Source: Candidatus Lightella neohaematopini
GTDB taxonomy: Bacteria; Pseudomonadota; Gammaproteobacteria; Enterobacterales; Enterobacteriaceae
Length of the DNA stretch: 64,000 bases
Reading direction: 5' to 3'
Assembly: GCA_025728545.1 (NCBI GenBank)
Contig: JAOBJL010000001.1
Span: 124,001-188,000, forward strand
Shown here one piece after another: positions 29,468 through 42,934 of the stretch. The position numbers and the translations under genes are program-made. The notes beneath the pieces are model-generated. The model saw only the letters and a list, made by a program, of their open reading frames with translations, did not search any database and was not told the DNA's origin. Every line of letters starts with the position of its first letter. The stretch's first letter is position 1.

Positions 29468-30472
29468 TTAAGTAATATCTTTATTATTGTATTTATATTT
29501 AAAAATATAATTTTCTATACTATATATTAATTTATTACTAATCTTTGACGGTAAATATGCATATATTGGTAAATACCACCAGTTCTTGCGAGCAAATTTT
29601 TGACATTTTATAGCATCTTTCTCTGTCATTAATAATTGTTCTTTATTATAAGTTAATCGATCTAACATAGATTGGCTATATTCTTGATGATCAAGAAAAG
29701 ATATTTCTTTTATTGATGATATACCTATACTCTTTACCATATTAAAAAAAATTTTGGGATATCCTATACCAGCTATTAGTACTACTTTATTAAACTTAAA
29801 CTTATTAATAGGTAAACTTTTTTTATTATATAAATTTATTACAGTATAAGTTTTAATAAACATAGGAATTTCATTACGTTGTAATAATCCATTATTTACT
29901 ATAACTACTTTTGAATGTTTTAAACGGTTAATACTTTCTCTCATTGGTCCAGAAGGTAAAAGATAACCATTACCAAATCGGTAATACCCATTAATTATTA
30001 TCCATTCTATGTTTCTTCCTAACGAATAATGTTGTAATCCATCATCACTAATAATAATATCTAAGTTATACAATTGTATTAATATACTAACAGCTAATAC
30101 TCTTTTTTTAGAAACCATTACAGGAACATTAGTTCTTTGCCATATTAATATAGCTTCATCTCCACATTGTTCACTATTTGTATTGTTTGTAATAATACAG
30201 GGATATTTTATATTACCTCCATATCCTCTAGTAACAACACCAACTTTCCAACCCCTACGTTTTAATTTGTTTACTAACCATATAACTATAGGAGTTTTAC
30301 CATTACCACCAACAGTAATATTACCAATAATTACTATTGGTACAGAAAAATAATGTGTTTTTAACCATTTACACTTATAACAAAATCTTATTATAACTAA
30401 AATAAGATTATATAATTTAGTAATTGGTAATAATAAATAAACAAATAAAGAATTATTAAACCAAATTTTCAT
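29468..30472 (-). CDS. lpxK: Tetraacyldisaccharide 4'-kinase
   Basis: Inner-membrane-associated kinase that phosphorylates the 4' position of the lipid A precursor. The Walker-type P-loop is GNITVGGNGKTP. GVVTRGYGG, DDGLQHY, GPMRE and TEKDAIKC follow. The ATG at 30472 (MKIWFN) gives 334 residues against 328 in E. coli and leaves a 10-base gap to msbA. An in-frame start 14 codons upstream would overlap msbA and adds residues not found in the family. The N-terminal hydrophobic segment (LFVYLLLP) is the usual membrane anchor. Confidence 0.95.
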   Translation of the reverse strand: MKIWFNNSLFVYLLLPITKLYNLILVIIRFCYKCKWLKTHYFSVPIVIIGNITVGGNGKTPIVIWLVNKLKRRGWKVGVVTRGYGGNIKYPCIITNNTNSEQCGDEAILIWQRTNVPVMVSKKRVLAVSILIQLYNLDIIISDDGLQHYSLGRNIEWIIINGYYRFGNGYLLPSGPMRESINRLKHSKVVIVNNGLLQRNEIPMFIKTYTVINLYNKKSLPINKFKFNKVVLIAGIGYPKIFFNMVKSIGISSIKEISFLDHQEYSQSMLDRLTYNKEQLLMTEKDAIKCQKFARKNWWYLPIYAYLPSKISNKLIYSIENYIFKYKYNNKDIT

Positions 30473-30482
30473 TAGTATTTTA

Positions 30483-32228
30483 CTAATTATATTGTATATG
30501 ACACATTTGAGCATATAATCCTTGACTATTAATTAATTTTTTATGATTGCCTCTTTCAATTATTTTACCATTTTTTATAACTAGTATTTCGTCAACATCT
30601 TCAATAGTAGATAAACGATGTGCAATAATTAATAATGTACAGTTTTTCTTTAAAACGTGTAAAGCTTGTTGTACATTTAATTCTGTCTTCACATCTAAAG
30701 CAGATGTAGCTTCATCAAGAATAATAATTGAGCTATTTTTTAAAAATGCTCTAGCAATTGCAATACATTGTCTTTGCCCGCTAGATAATAAAATACCATT
30801 CTCACCAATTATAGTATCTAAACCATCATCCATATTTTTAACAAAATCCATAACATAGGCCATATCAGCAACAATTTCTATTTGTTTTCTAGAACATCCA
30901 TTTTTATTAGCATAACTAATATTATTAGCAATGGTATCATTAAAAAGATATATGTTTTGTGATATTAATGATATTTGATTTCTTAATGAAAAGATATTAT
31001 AATCATATAAATTAATGCCATCTATAGTAATATTGCCAGATTCTATATTATAGAAACGAGTTAACAAATAAGCAATAGTTGATTTACCTGCACCAGAATG
31101 ACCAACTAAAGCTACTTTACTTCCAGCTGGTATATTAAAATTAATATTATACAATGATGGATTATTATTTGTTGGGTATGTAAATGTAACATTATTAAAA
31201 CTTATGTTACCTTCAATATTTTTAGTATAAATCATTGGATAATTTTCTTCATTTTTAATATCTAAAATAGAAAATATTGTTTTACAAGCTGTCATACCTT
31301 TTTGAAACTGAGTATTAATATTAGTTAACGATTTTATTGGACGTATTAACGCAATCATAGAAGAAAATACAACGGTGATAGTACCAGCAGTAATAGTTTT
31401 TGATATTATTGGAAAACTTATAATATACAATATGGCCGCTAATGCTAATGAAGTAATTAATTGTATTAATATATCAGATAAAGAAGCAGTAACTACCATT
31501 TTTATTTCTTGTTGTCTCATAAAATTGCTAACATAATAAAATCTTTTATTTTCTATATTTTGACCTCCATACATTAATATTTCTTTATGTCCTTTAAGCA
31601 TTTGTTCAGTACTATGAATAACTTGTTCCATAGCATATTGCATTTCCTTACTAATAATTTTAGATTTATTAGAAACAAACTTATTAGTTAAAAAAATACA
31701 TGGAGTTAACAATAATAAAGTCATAGATAGCAATGAACTATAATAAAACATCATACAACATAATAGTATAATTAATGTACCATCGCGGATAATATTAATT
31801 AATACACTAGAAGAAGTAGCAGCAACTTGCTCTGCTACATAAGTAATATAAGACAATAATTTACTAGTTGGTTTTGTATCAAAAAATGATACCGGCATAC
31901 TCATAATATGAGTAAATAACATTTTTCTTATATTCATAACAATTTTACTAGATACCCATACTATACAATAATTAGCAATAAAATTACTACTACTACGTAA
32001 TAATGCCAGACCAATTATAGTAATTGGTACCCACCATATTACAGTATTATTATCTGCAATAACAAAACTATGATCAAAAATTGGTTTTAATAATGATATC
32101 ATATAAGCATTACTAATTGCGCCAATAACTAATGCAATCATTGCAATTACTAATTTAATTTTAAATGGATAAACCATACACCAAAATCGGCTAAATGTTT
32201 GCCATGTGGTAGTATTATTTTTTAACAT
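30483..32228 (-). CDS. msbA: Lipid A export ATP-binding/permease MsbA
   Basis: Homodimeric ABC exporter that flips lipid A-core across the inner membrane. It is 581 residues (E. coli 582): six transmembrane helices in the first 320, then the nucleotide-binding domain. Walker A is GHSGAGKS and Walker B IIILDEATSALD. The signature is LSSGQRQ where most family members have LSGGQRQ, so its first glycine is a serine. The H-loop histidine is in IIAHRLST. First gene of msbA-lpxK-ycaR-kdsB. It shows that lipid A is still transported. Confidence 0.96.
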   Translation of the reverse strand: MLKNNTTTWQTFSRFWCMVYPFKIKLVIAMIALVIGAISNAYMISLLKPIFDHSFVIADNNTVIWWVPITIIGLALLRSSSNFIANYCIVWVSSKIVMNIRKMLFTHIMSMPVSFFDTKPTSKLLSYITYVAEQVAATSSSVLINIIRDGTLIILLCCMMFYYSSLLSMTLLLLTPCIFLTNKFVSNKSKIISKEMQYAMEQVIHSTEQMLKGHKEILMYGGQNIENKRFYYVSNFMRQQEIKMVVTASLSDILIQLITSLALAAILYIISFPIISKTITAGTITVVFSSMIALIRPIKSLTNINTQFQKGMTACKTIFSILDIKNEENYPMIYTKNIEGNISFNNVTFTYPTNNNPSLYNINFNIPAGSKVALVGHSGAGKSTIAYLLTRFYNIESGNITIDGINLYDYNIFSLRNQISLISQNIYLFNDTIANNISYANKNGCSRKQIEIVADMAYVMDFVKNMDDGLDTIIGENGILLSSGQRQCIAIARAFLKNSSIIILDEATSALDVKTELNVQQALHVLKKNCTLLIIAHRLSTIEDVDEILVIKNGKIIERGNHKKLINSQGLYAQMCHIQYN

Positions 32229-32411
32229 TGACTAAAATTTTTTGTATAAGTGTATAAGTAATATTATGAAATATTGAAATAATAGTATTAAACTTTTAAA
32301 GTTAATTAACATTAATTTATGTATGCTTAACTGCACATATCTTTTAATGAAAACTAAATTACAATAACTTAATTACGTAAAAATCTTTATAAATAAAAAG
32401 ATAATAATATT

Positions 32412-34079
32412 TTAATCTTCTTTTGTAGCTGCTTTAAAAGCTTCTCTCATAGTATTAGAAAACTTATTATTATTTTTTAATTTTTTATCTTGATTAAGAT
32501 TTATTTTTTTATCTAAATTACTATTATAATATAATACATTAATACGTCTATTTTTACGATCAATATTATCAACTCTTACTTTAAGAGTATCACCAATATT
32601 TATATATGCTAAATCTTTATTGTATTTAGTATTAATAGATTCATTACTTAGATATCCATCAATATTATTTACTAAATTTAAATTAATACTATTGTCCTCA
32701 TCTAATGATTTTACTACACCACTAACTATTTCATTTTTATAATTACTAAAAAAAATATTTAGTGGATCTTCAGTTAATTGTTTTATTCCTAAAGAAATAC
32801 GTTCTCGTTCTGCATCTACTTGTAAAACTAATGATTTAACTATATCACCTTTTTTATATTGTTGTGTAGTAATTCCACTATTTGTTTCCCATGATATATC
32901 AGAAGTATGTATTAACCCATCAATACCACCATCTAATTCAATAAACATACCAAAATCAGTTATAGATTTTATTTTACCACTTACACAATCACCCTTATTA
33001 TATAACGATGCAAAATTTTTCCATGGATTAATTTTACATTGTTTGATACCTAATGATATACGACGACGTTCATGATCAATATTTAAGATTATTACTTCAA
33101 CCATATCATTAATATTAACTAATTTAGAAGGATGAATATTTTTATTAGTCCAATCCATTTCAGAAACGTGAACTAATCCTTCAATACCATGATCAATTTC
33201 TACAAAACATCCATAATCAGTTATATTAGTTACTTTTCCTTGTAGACGATTACCTTCAGAATATTTTTTTATTAATAATAACCACGGATCATGTTTTAGT
33301 TGTTTTAATCCTAAAGATACTCTAGTTTGTTCTTTATCAAATTTTAATACTTTAACAGTTATTTCTTCACCAAGATTTATAATTTCACTAGGATGTTTAA
33401 CTCTTTTCCAAGCTATATCAGTAATATGTAATAATCCATCTACACCACCAAGATCGATAAATGCTCCATAATCTGTTAAATTTTTTACTATTCCTTTAAC
33501 AATCATACCTTCTTGTAAACTAGATAGTAGTTTTAATTTATAATTATTATGCTCTAATTCTAAAATAGCTCTACGAGAAACAACTATATTATTACGTTTT
33601 TTATCTAATTTAATTATTTTAAATTCTAATTCTTTACCTTCCAGATCAATATCTTTAACTGGTTTAATATCTACCAAAGAACCAGGTAAAAATGCACGTA
33701 CACCATGTAGCTCAACTGTAAAACCACCTTTTACTTTTCCACTAACCACACCAATAGTAATATTAGTATCATGGTATATTTTTTCTAATCGATTCCATAT
33801 TTCTTGTTTTTTTGCTTTTTCTCTTGAGAGTAATGTTTCTCCTAATCCGTTCTCTATATTATCTAACATAACATCTACTATATCTCCAACTTTAATTTCT
33901 AAATTACCATGAATATCATAAAATTGTTCTATTGGAATAGTAGCTTCCGATTTTAGATTAGCATCAACTAAAACTATATTTTTTGTAATTGATATTATTA
34001 ATCCTTTAATAATCATGCCTGAATAAATGTTAATATTTTTTATAGATTTTTCGAATAATTGAGTAAAAGAATCTATCAT
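32412..34079 (-). CDS. rpsA: 30S ribosomal protein S1
   Basis: Binds mRNA leaders and helps initiation on structured messages. It is 555 residues (E. coli 557) with six consecutive S1 repeats. The best are [24 protein letters not shown] near 195, [24 protein letters not shown] near 280 and [24 protein letters not shown] near 370. The last repeat is more degenerate but present. In E. coli cmk lies upstream and ihfB downstream; both are missing here. The 276-base leader may hold autoregulatory structure. Confidence 0.97.
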   Translation of the reverse strand: MIDSFTQLFEKSIKNINIYSGMIIKGLIISITKNIVLVDANLKSEATIPIEQFYDIHGNLEIKVGDIVDVMLDNIENGLGETLLSREKAKKQEIWNRLEKIYHDTNITIGVVSGKVKGGFTVELHGVRAFLPGSLVDIKPVKDIDLEGKELEFKIIKLDKKRNNIVVSRRAILELEHNNYKLKLLSSLQEGMIVKGIVKNLTDYGAFIDLGGVDGLLHITDIAWKRVKHPSEIINLGEEITVKVLKFDKEQTRVSLGLKQLKHDPWLLLIKKYSEGNRLQGKVTNITDYGCFVEIDHGIEGLVHVSEMDWTNKNIHPSKLVNINDMVEVIILNIDHERRRISLGIKQCKINPWKNFASLYNKGDCVSGKIKSITDFGMFIELDGGIDGLIHTSDISWETNSGITTQQYKKGDIVKSLVLQVDAERERISLGIKQLTEDPLNIFFSNYKNEIVSGVVKSLDEDNSINLNLVNNIDGYLSNESINTKYNKDLAYINIGDTLKVRVDNIDRKNRRINVLYYNSNLDKKINLNQDKKLKNNNKFSNTMREAFKAATKED

Positions 34080-34355
34080 ATATAAACTTAATTTTTTATT
34101 AACTGATATTTAAGTATCCTTCTTAAGATATAGTTGGTTAATATTATTATCTGTTATCCGATAACAAGATATTATTTTATGTATAAACTTACTTACACCA
34201 GAAATTATAATATTAATAATTAGATATTATAATATTATGTAATAATATTGTATTATATTATACAATCAAAAAATTAATATCAAATTAATATTTTTTCAAC
34301 AAATATATATAATTTAATAATTAATAAATAATTTTATTAAAAGAATATTAAATTG

Positions 34356-35648
34356 TTAATCATTATTATTATAACAGTAAGATAAAAAATATTTAAAAAA
34401 ATTAGGAAAACTTTTATTAACACAATTAGGATTAATAATAGTAATTTTAATCTTAGATAGGACTAATAAAGAAAAACACATTGCTATACGATGATCATTA
34501 TAAGTATTAATTATTACATACTTACTTAATTTTTTTTTTGGTATAATAATCATACTATTTTGATTACTAATTACTTTAACACCTAATTTTACTAATCCAT
34601 TAGTCATAGCAATAATTCTATTAGTTTCTTTAATATTCCAACTTGATATATTATATAATTTAGTTATTCCAATAGCAAAAATAGCAACTATAGCTATGGT
34701 CATTGCTGCATCTGGTATATCTTTACAATCAATATTTACAGAATATAATTTTTCTACTCCAATACATTTAATATAATTACTACCTAATAATATTTTAGCT
34801 CCCATTTTAGTTAAAATATTTAGAAATTTTATATCACCTTGAATACTATTATAATTGATATTGTTAATTAATACTGCGCTACTACTAATTACAGCTGCTC
34901 CTAAAAAATATGAGGCATGTGTTATATCACCTTCTATAATATAACTTCCTGGAGAAGAATAATGTTGTTTTCCAATAATATAAAAATACTTATAATTATA
35001 GTTAGTAATTTTTACACCAAAAATTTTCATTATACTAATAGTCATATTAATATATGGTTTAGAAATTATCTGATTTTTTATTATAATGGTAGTATTACAA
35101 TTAGCTAATGGAGCTAACATAAGTAATGCACTAATAAATTGACTAGATATATTACCAATAATATTAATTGTACCTCCTAAAAATCCACCTAAAACTATTG
35201 GTAATTTATTGTGTTTTAAAATAAATTTCGCTCCACCTTGTTGTAATGCATTAATTAATGGTTTAATAGGACGTTGTTTTATATATGGTGAACCAGTTAA
35301 GATAATATATTTTCTTTTTAAACATAAAAGAGCTAATAAAAATCTCATTAGTGCCCCAGATTGTCCTATAAATATAGATAATTTAGATTTATTCATATTA
35401 TGAAAATTATTACCTAATCCAAATATTGTACATGATGTATTATTTTTAAATAAAAAATATCTTACACCTAATTTTTTTAGAGCAATTAATGTATACTTAA
35501 CATCATCATTATAGAATAAATTATATATATGAGTAATACCTATTGATTGAGCTGCTAATAATAATACTCTAATGGAAATACTTTTTGATCCTGGTAAATT
35601 AATATAACCACCAAAAAATTTACTAGAACTAATAGTTAAATAATTCAT
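34356..35648 (-). CDS. aroA: 5-enolpyruvylshikimate-3-phosphate synthase
   Basis: Sixth step of the shikimate pathway, combining shikimate-3-phosphate and phosphoenolpyruvate. It is 430 residues (E. coli 427). The N-terminal PGSKSISIRVLLLAA near residue 19 carries the substrate lysine; the family LGNAGT loop region reads GQSGALMRFL here. RPIKPLINAL, GNISSQFISALLM, DIPDAAMT and a late KETNRI and YNDHRIAM are visible. The change of NAG-T to QSGAL is a departure near the PEP site. Together with aroE in this window it argues for a retained shikimate route. Confidence 0.95.
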   Translation of the reverse strand: MNYLTISSSKFFGGYINLPGSKSISIRVLLLAAQSIGITHIYNLFYNDDVKYTLIALKKLGVRYFLFKNNTSCTIFGLGNNFHNMNKSKLSIFIGQSGALMRFLLALLCLKRKYIILTGSPYIKQRPIKPLINALQQGGAKFILKHNKLPIVLGGFLGGTINIIGNISSQFISALLMLAPLANCNTTIIIKNQIISKPYINMTISIMKIFGVKITNYNYKYFYIIGKQHYSSPGSYIIEGDITHASYFLGAAVISSSAVLINNINYNSIQGDIKFLNILTKMGAKILLGSNYIKCIGVEKLYSVNIDCKDIPDAAMTIAIVAIFAIGITKLYNISSWNIKETNRIIAMTNGLVKLGVKVISNQNSMIIIPKKKLSKYVIINTYNDHRIAMCFSLLVLSKIKITIINPNCVNKSFPNFFKYFLSYCYNNND

Positions 35649-35666
35649 ACTAATATATAGTTTTTA

Positions 35667-37703
35667 TTAAAAAAAATTAATTAATAAAGATAAATCAATT
35701 ACTGTTAATAATAAATTACAACAATATTTTATTAACAATAAACGATTTAATGTAATTAGACTACTAGGTACTATAATTTGTACTGTATCGATAAATTTAT
35801 TTATTATATTACATAATTTTGTTAATTTAACTAAAATTTGATAATATTCTTTTCTTGTAAGGAAATTATTTATAATTTGTTTTGTATCTTTTAAATAATA
35901 AAATAAGTTAATTTCTATGTTATTTTTTAAGAGTGAACGTTTAAAATAATTATTTATTTTAACTGGATATTTACCTAACAAATTAATTAATCTTTTATAA
36001 GTTTTAACTAGTATTTTTAACTTATTTAATTTTATAAACTGATTAACATCAATTATTATTTTATCTAAATTTACTAAATTAGTAACTTTCTTTGTTAGTA
36101 TAATACTAATTATTTTTTCATTAAAACCTTGATTTACATACCAAAAACGTAAACGATTAAATATAAAATTAATAATGTTTGTAATTAAAAACTCTTTTTT
36201 TTGATTAAAAAATTTATTATTATAAGTTATTATAGAGTACTCTATTAGTTTTCTAATATCTATAAATAATTTATTTTTTATTATTATTTGTATTATATTA
36301 ATTGCATCTCTACGTAACCCGAATGGGTCTCTACTACCAGTAGGTAATTTATTAATGCCAAAAAATCCAACTATATTATCTATGGCATTTGCTATGATTA
36401 ATATACACGATATTTTATTTGTTACTAAATTACCATTTATATAACAATTATATTGTTCTTTCTGAGCTTTGACAATATCTAAAACTTCATTATCTAATGA
36501 AGCATAATACATACCAATTATACCCTTTACATGACCAAATTCTTTTACCATGTTAGTAGCTAAATCACATTTTGATATTAATGCAGCCTTAGCTGCCCAA
36601 TTAATATTAGCACCAATTAAGTATGCTAAATAAGATGATATATTACGTAATCTATAACTTTTATTAAACATTGATCCTAATTTTGCATGGAATGAAATAT
36701 TTTTTAAATTAATTAAATAATTAATTAAACTTTTTTTACGATCTTGAATAAGAAATAATTCTGCATCTTCTAAGCGATTGTTAATTATATTATTATTATC
36801 ATTAATTATGGTTTTACTATTATTAGAAATAATATTAATAACTAATATGTAATATTTTGATAAATTACCGTTATTAGTATATACAGGAAAACATTTTTGT
36901 ATATCTTGAATTATATATACCAATATTTCTAAAGGTAAAGAAAGAAATTTTTCTTTAAATTTACCAACTAGTAATACTGGCCATTCTGTTATTGCTGTAA
37001 TTTCTTTTAGTAATTTATAACTAATATTAACATAACCATTTAATTTAGTTGTAATATTTTTAATTCTATTTATAATGATATGTTTACGTTTATTAAAATC
37101 AACTATAACCTTGTTACTCATTAATATTTTTGGATACTGATTGGCAGATTTTATACTAATATTATATAATCCCATAAATCTATGACCATAAATGATATTA
37201 TTACTATTAATACCAAGTATTTTTCCTTTAATTATATAATTATCTAGTAAAACAGTAATATTATTAATTGGACGAACAAAATATAAATTATTATTATTCC
37301 AATACATCATATTTGGTACTTTAATAATCTCGATAGATGTTTTTATCATATTAAAGATCATATTTGTTATAAAATATTTACTACGTAACTTATACTTATT
37401 ATTTAAAATATAGTTAGTATAATTATAAATACTATTATTTTTAGTATTATCTTTGTTTTGTACTAATTTATATAGTAATAAGAAATATTTACTATTTATT
37501 ATGTTTCTTAATGAAAAAATATTTATTAATATTATAATAGCTAATCTTCTAGAAGAGAAAAACCTAATTATTTTTATATATCTAACATCAAATCTATTTA
37601 ATTCATAAGAAATATTATTAATTAATTTATTAATTAATACTGTTAACATATTTGATGGTAACTCTTCTGTGCCTATTTCGATTAATAAACTGTTTATTTT
37701 CAT
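35667..37703 (-). CDS. glyS: Glycyl-tRNA synthetase beta subunit
   Basis: Non-catalytic tRNA-binding subunit of the bacterial alpha2beta2 glycyl-tRNA synthetase. It is 678 residues (E. coli 689), beginning LLIEIGTEELPSNML. It has FFSSRRLAI near 50, FPVYTNNGNL and LGSMFNKSYR in the middle and LPTGSRDPFGLRR near 455. The C-terminal anticodon-binding region is much degraded in composition but full length. It is 24 bases downstream of glyQ. Confidence 0.95.
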   Translation of the reverse strand: MKINSLLIEIGTEELPSNMLTVLINKLINNISYELNRFDVRYIKIIRFFSSRRLAIIILINIFSLRNIINSKYFLLLYKLVQNKDNTKNNSIYNYTNYILNNKYKLRSKYFITNMIFNMIKTSIEIIKVPNMMYWNNNNLYFVRPINNITVLLDNYIIKGKILGINSNNIIYGHRFMGLYNISIKSANQYPKILMSNKVIVDFNKRKHIIINRIKNITTKLNGYVNISYKLLKEITAITEWPVLLVGKFKEKFLSLPLEILVYIIQDIQKCFPVYTNNGNLSKYYILVINIISNNSKTIINDNNNIINNRLEDAELFLIQDRKKSLINYLINLKNISFHAKLGSMFNKSYRLRNISSYLAYLIGANINWAAKAALISKCDLATNMVKEFGHVKGIIGMYYASLDNEVLDIVKAQKEQYNCYINGNLVTNKISCILIIANAIDNIVGFFGINKLPTGSRDPFGLRRDAINIIQIIIKNKLFIDIRKLIEYSIITYNNKFFNQKKEFLITNIINFIFNRLRFWYVNQGFNEKIISIILTKKVTNLVNLDKIIIDVNQFIKLNKLKILVKTYKRLINLLGKYPVKINNYFKRSLLKNNIEINLFYYLKDTKQIINNFLTRKEYYQILVKLTKLCNIINKFIDTVQIIVPSSLITLNRLLLIKYCCNLLLTVIDLSLLINFF

Positions 37704-37727
37704 TATTATTTATTAATATTAATTATC

Positions 37728-38630
37728 CTAAATTAGGAAATTAATATTTTTATGATGTTTTAAGTAAATTTTAGCAATTTTTTTAGATAAATTATTAATT
37801 CTTAATATAAAATCTTGTCTTTCTAATAAAGAAATGATATTAGATGCATCTAATATATTAAAAATATGTATATTTTTCATAACTAATTCATATGCTGGTA
37901 ATATTAATGGATTATCTAAATTAATTAATCTATTTATTTCTTTTTCATAATAAATAAAAAGTCGTAAAAGAAAATTTTTATTAATATATTCAAAATAATA
38001 TTTAGAATTTTCTAATTCGTTTTGGTAAAATATATTTTTGTAGAATACGGTACCTTTTTTACTATTACTCCATACTATATCATAAATGTTATTTACTTTT
38101 TGTATACACATAGCTAAACGTTCTAATCCATATGTAATTTCTCCCATTACTGGATTACATTTTAAACCACCCATTTTTTGTAAATACGTAATTTGTGTGA
38201 TTTCCATACCATTAAACCAAACTTCCCAACCTAATCCATAAGCACCTAATGTTGGATGTTCCCAATTATCCTCAATAAATTTTATATCATTATTATTTAA
38301 ATCTAATTTTAATGATTTAAGAGATTTAATATATAATTCTTGTAACTTATTTGTAGATGGTTTTAATATTACCTGGAATTGATAATACTGCAACAATCTA
38401 TTTTTATTAATTCCATATCTACCATCTGATGGTCTTCTAGAAGTTTGTACATATGCTGCAAAAATAGGATTAGGATTTATTGCTCCAAGATAAGTTATAG
38501 GATGTAATGTACCAGCTCCAACTTCTATATCAATTGGTTGAACTATAATACAGCCATAATTAATCCAAAATTTTTGTAAATCAAAAATAATATCTTGAAA
38601 TGACTTCATATTTATGGTGTTTATACACAT
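37728..38630 (-). CDS. glyQ: Glycyl-tRNA synthetase alpha subunit
   Basis: Catalytic class II subunit that makes glycyl-adenylate and pairs with GlyS. It is about 300 residues (E. coli 303). Conserved blocks are SFQDIIFDLQKFW, VEVGAGTLHP (as EVGAGTLHPITYL), RRPSDGRYG, NRLLQYYQFQV, DNWEHPTLGAYGLGWEVW and GEITYGLERLAM. The ATG at 38630 is preferred; a GTG one codon upstream and an ATG at 38609 are alternatives, because the family N-terminus is short. In E. coli PTWLS order the MTCL of the second block reads ITYL here. Confidence 0.95.
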   Translation of the reverse strand: MCINTINMKSFQDIIFDLQKFWINYGCIIVQPIDIEVGAGTLHPITYLGAINPNPIFAAYVQTSRRPSDGRYGINKNRLLQYYQFQVILKPSTNKLQELYIKSLKSLKLDLNNNDIKFIEDNWEHPTLGAYGLGWEVWFNGMEITQITYLQKMGGLKCNPVMGEITYGLERLAMCIQKVNNIYDIVWSNSKKGTVFYKNIFYQNELENSKYYFEYINKNFLLRLFIYYEKEINRLINLDNPLILPAYELVMKNIHIFNILDASNIISLLERQDFILRINNLSKKIAKIYLKHHKNINFLI

Positions 38631-38795
38631 CACTAGATAATTTTTAATATTACTGTATAATAATTAAAATTTATTTTTTTTACAATTAAATTATGTAAAA
38701 TGTTAAAGTTTATTGTTTATTATAACTTAAATTTATTATAGTAATTTATTAAATAATTGTTTATTAAGAAGTTAGTTATTCATAAATTTTGTAAA

Positions 38796-39794
38796 ATGTC
38801 TACTAATAAAATAATATTAAAAATATTTTCTTATATATTAGTTTTTTTACTTATTATTATTATTATACCATTACATTTATTTCCTGGATTTATATCTGGT
38901 TTTATTTCATATGAATTAATCATATTTTTTACTCCTTGGTTTAGATATATATTTATAAATAGAGCTAGATTAATTGTAGTAATTTTACTTATAACTACCA
39001 TATTAATATTAATTACATTACTAATTATTAATTTAATTAATTTATTAACTTCAGATTTCCAATATAATTTAAGTATTATTAATAATATTAACTATATATT
39101 ATTAAATACAAAAAGGCATATTCCTAAATTTTTATTACTATTTTTACCTAATAATATTGAAGATTTAAAAAGTAAAATTATTCTATTATTAGAATCTAAC
39201 TTAGTTGTTATAAGAGATATGATACGTGCAATTATACGTATTCTACTAACAATTTTTATAGGAATTATTATAGGTGCAATAATATCTTTAAATAAACCGA
39301 ATAATAATTATTCATATTTTATTAGTCAATTAAACAAACGTATACATTTTTTATCATTAGCATTTCATAATATAATTATTGCACAAATACGTATATCATT
39401 AGTTAATACTTTATTAACTGCTATTATGATTGTTATTATACTTCCTAGTTTTAATGTATTTATACCACTAAGAAAAATTTTAATTATTAGTACTTTTTTA
39501 TTAGGTTTAATACCTATTATAGGTAATCTAATTTCTAATATATTAATTATTTTTTCATCTTTATCAGTTTCTTTAACTGTTGGAGTAATTATTTTAATTT
39601 ACTTAATTATTATTCATAAACTAGAATATGTACTAAATGCTGAAATTGTTGGTCAGAGAACCAATACTAAATCATGGGAATTAATATTAGTAATGCTGTT
39701 TTTAGAATCAATTTTTGGATTAAATGGGTTAATAGCTGCTCCGATATACTATGCGTATTTAAAATATGAGTTAAAAAATATTAAAATAATCTAA
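38796..39794 (+). CDS. AI-2E/PerM-family integral membrane protein
   Basis: A 332-residue protein with six to eight strongly hydrophobic segments and a hydrophilic loop near residues 80-140. The C-terminal part reads LEYVLNAEIVGQRTNTKSWE followed by LFLESIFGLNGLIAAPIYYAYLK, the pattern of the AI-2E exporter (PerM/YdiK) family, whose members differ widely in substrate. The ATG at 38796 is preferred over the TTG at 38757, which has no ribosome-binding site. Neither neighbour (glyQ upstream, ibpA downstream) suggests a substrate, and I cannot name one. It ends just before a bidirectional terminator shared with ibpA. Confidence 0.7.
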   Translation: MSTNKIILKIFSYILVFLLIIIIIPLHLFPGFISGFISYELIIFFTPWFRYIFINRARLIVVILLITTILILITLLIINLINLLTSDFQYNLSIINNINYILLNTKRHIPKFLLLFLPNNIEDLKSKIILLLESNLVVIRDMIRAIIRILLTIFIGIIIGAIISLNKPNNNYSYFISQLNKRIHFLSLAFHNIIIAQIRISLVNTLLTAIMIVIILPSFNVFIPLRKILIISTFLLGLIPIIGNLISNILIIFSSLSVSLTVGVIILIYLIIIHKLEYVLNAEIVGQRTNTKSWELILVMLFLESIFGLNGLIAAPIYYAYLKYELKNIKII

Positions 39795-39799
39795 TATAA

Positions 39800-39838
39800 T
39801 AAAACTAGCCTTATAATTAATAAATAAAGCTAGTTTTA
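39800..39838. terminator. Bidirectional hairpin terminator
   Basis: A perfect 10-bp stem, TAAAACTAGC at 39800-39809 with GCTAGTTTTA at 39829-39838, encloses a 19-base loop. It lies in the 57-base gap between two convergent genes, and both strands have T runs at the end of the stem. This is the expected layout for a terminator serving both genes. Confidence 0.7.
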
Positions 39839-39851
39839 CTAATATTAACCC

Positions 39852-40268
39852 TTATTGTTTATTAATAATAATTCTACGGGGTTGTAATGATTCTGGAATT
39901 TGTCTAATTAAATTAATACTAAGTAAACCATTATTAAACTCAGCATAATCTACTAACATATGTTCAGCTAAGGCAAAACTTAAAGAAAATTTCTTAAAAA
40001 TTAATCCTTGATACAAGTAATGTACCTGCCTATTTTCAGGTTTAGTAGGTTTACCTTTGATTGTTAATCTTGGTCCTTCAATTTCAACTATTAATTCGTC
40101 TTCCTTAAAACCAGCTAACGCTAGTATAATACGATAGTGATCCTCATCGTATTTTTCAATATTATATGGTGGAAAGTTAAAATTCTCTTGATCTATTTGT
40201 ATATTACTAGCTAATCTATCAAACCCTATCCATTGTTTTAATAATGGGGAAAGATCATAATCATGCAT
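39852..40268 (-). CDS. ibpA: Small heat-shock protein IbpA
   Basis: Alpha-crystallin-type holdase that keeps unfolded proteins soluble for DnaK. It is 138 residues (E. coli IbpA 137). The N-terminus [19 protein letters not shown] and [15 protein letters not shown] are diagnostic. The crystallin domain follows with LALAGF, IKGKP and [20 protein letters not shown], and the C-terminal anchor [10 protein letters not shown] is intact. Its place beside gyrB matches E. coli. Only one of the E. coli ibpA/ibpB pair is present. Confidence 0.96.
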   Translation of the reverse strand: MHDYDLSPLLKQWIGFDRLASNIQIDQENFNFPPYNIEKYDEDHYRIILALAGFKEDELIVEIEGPRLTIKGKPTKPENRQVHYLYQGLIFKKFSLSFALAEHMLVDYAEFNNGLLSINLIRQIPESLQPRRIIINKQ

Positions 40269-40377
40269 ATTTATTCCTATTCTGTAAAATTAAAATAACA
40301 ATTACTTCATATTATAACCTATATGATTAACCATTACTAGTAATAATTCAATACTTATAACAAAAAATAAAATATTA

Positions 40378-42801
<2,424 letters not shown>

Positions 42802-42934
42802 TTAAAATTTAATCTATAATAAAAAATTATCTGAAATAAATAACTAATTAATATTTACGTTAACAAAAAAATAATTTTATTTATTCATTAGTAATATTAA
42901 AAAATATAACTATATTAATACTAAATAGTAATTA

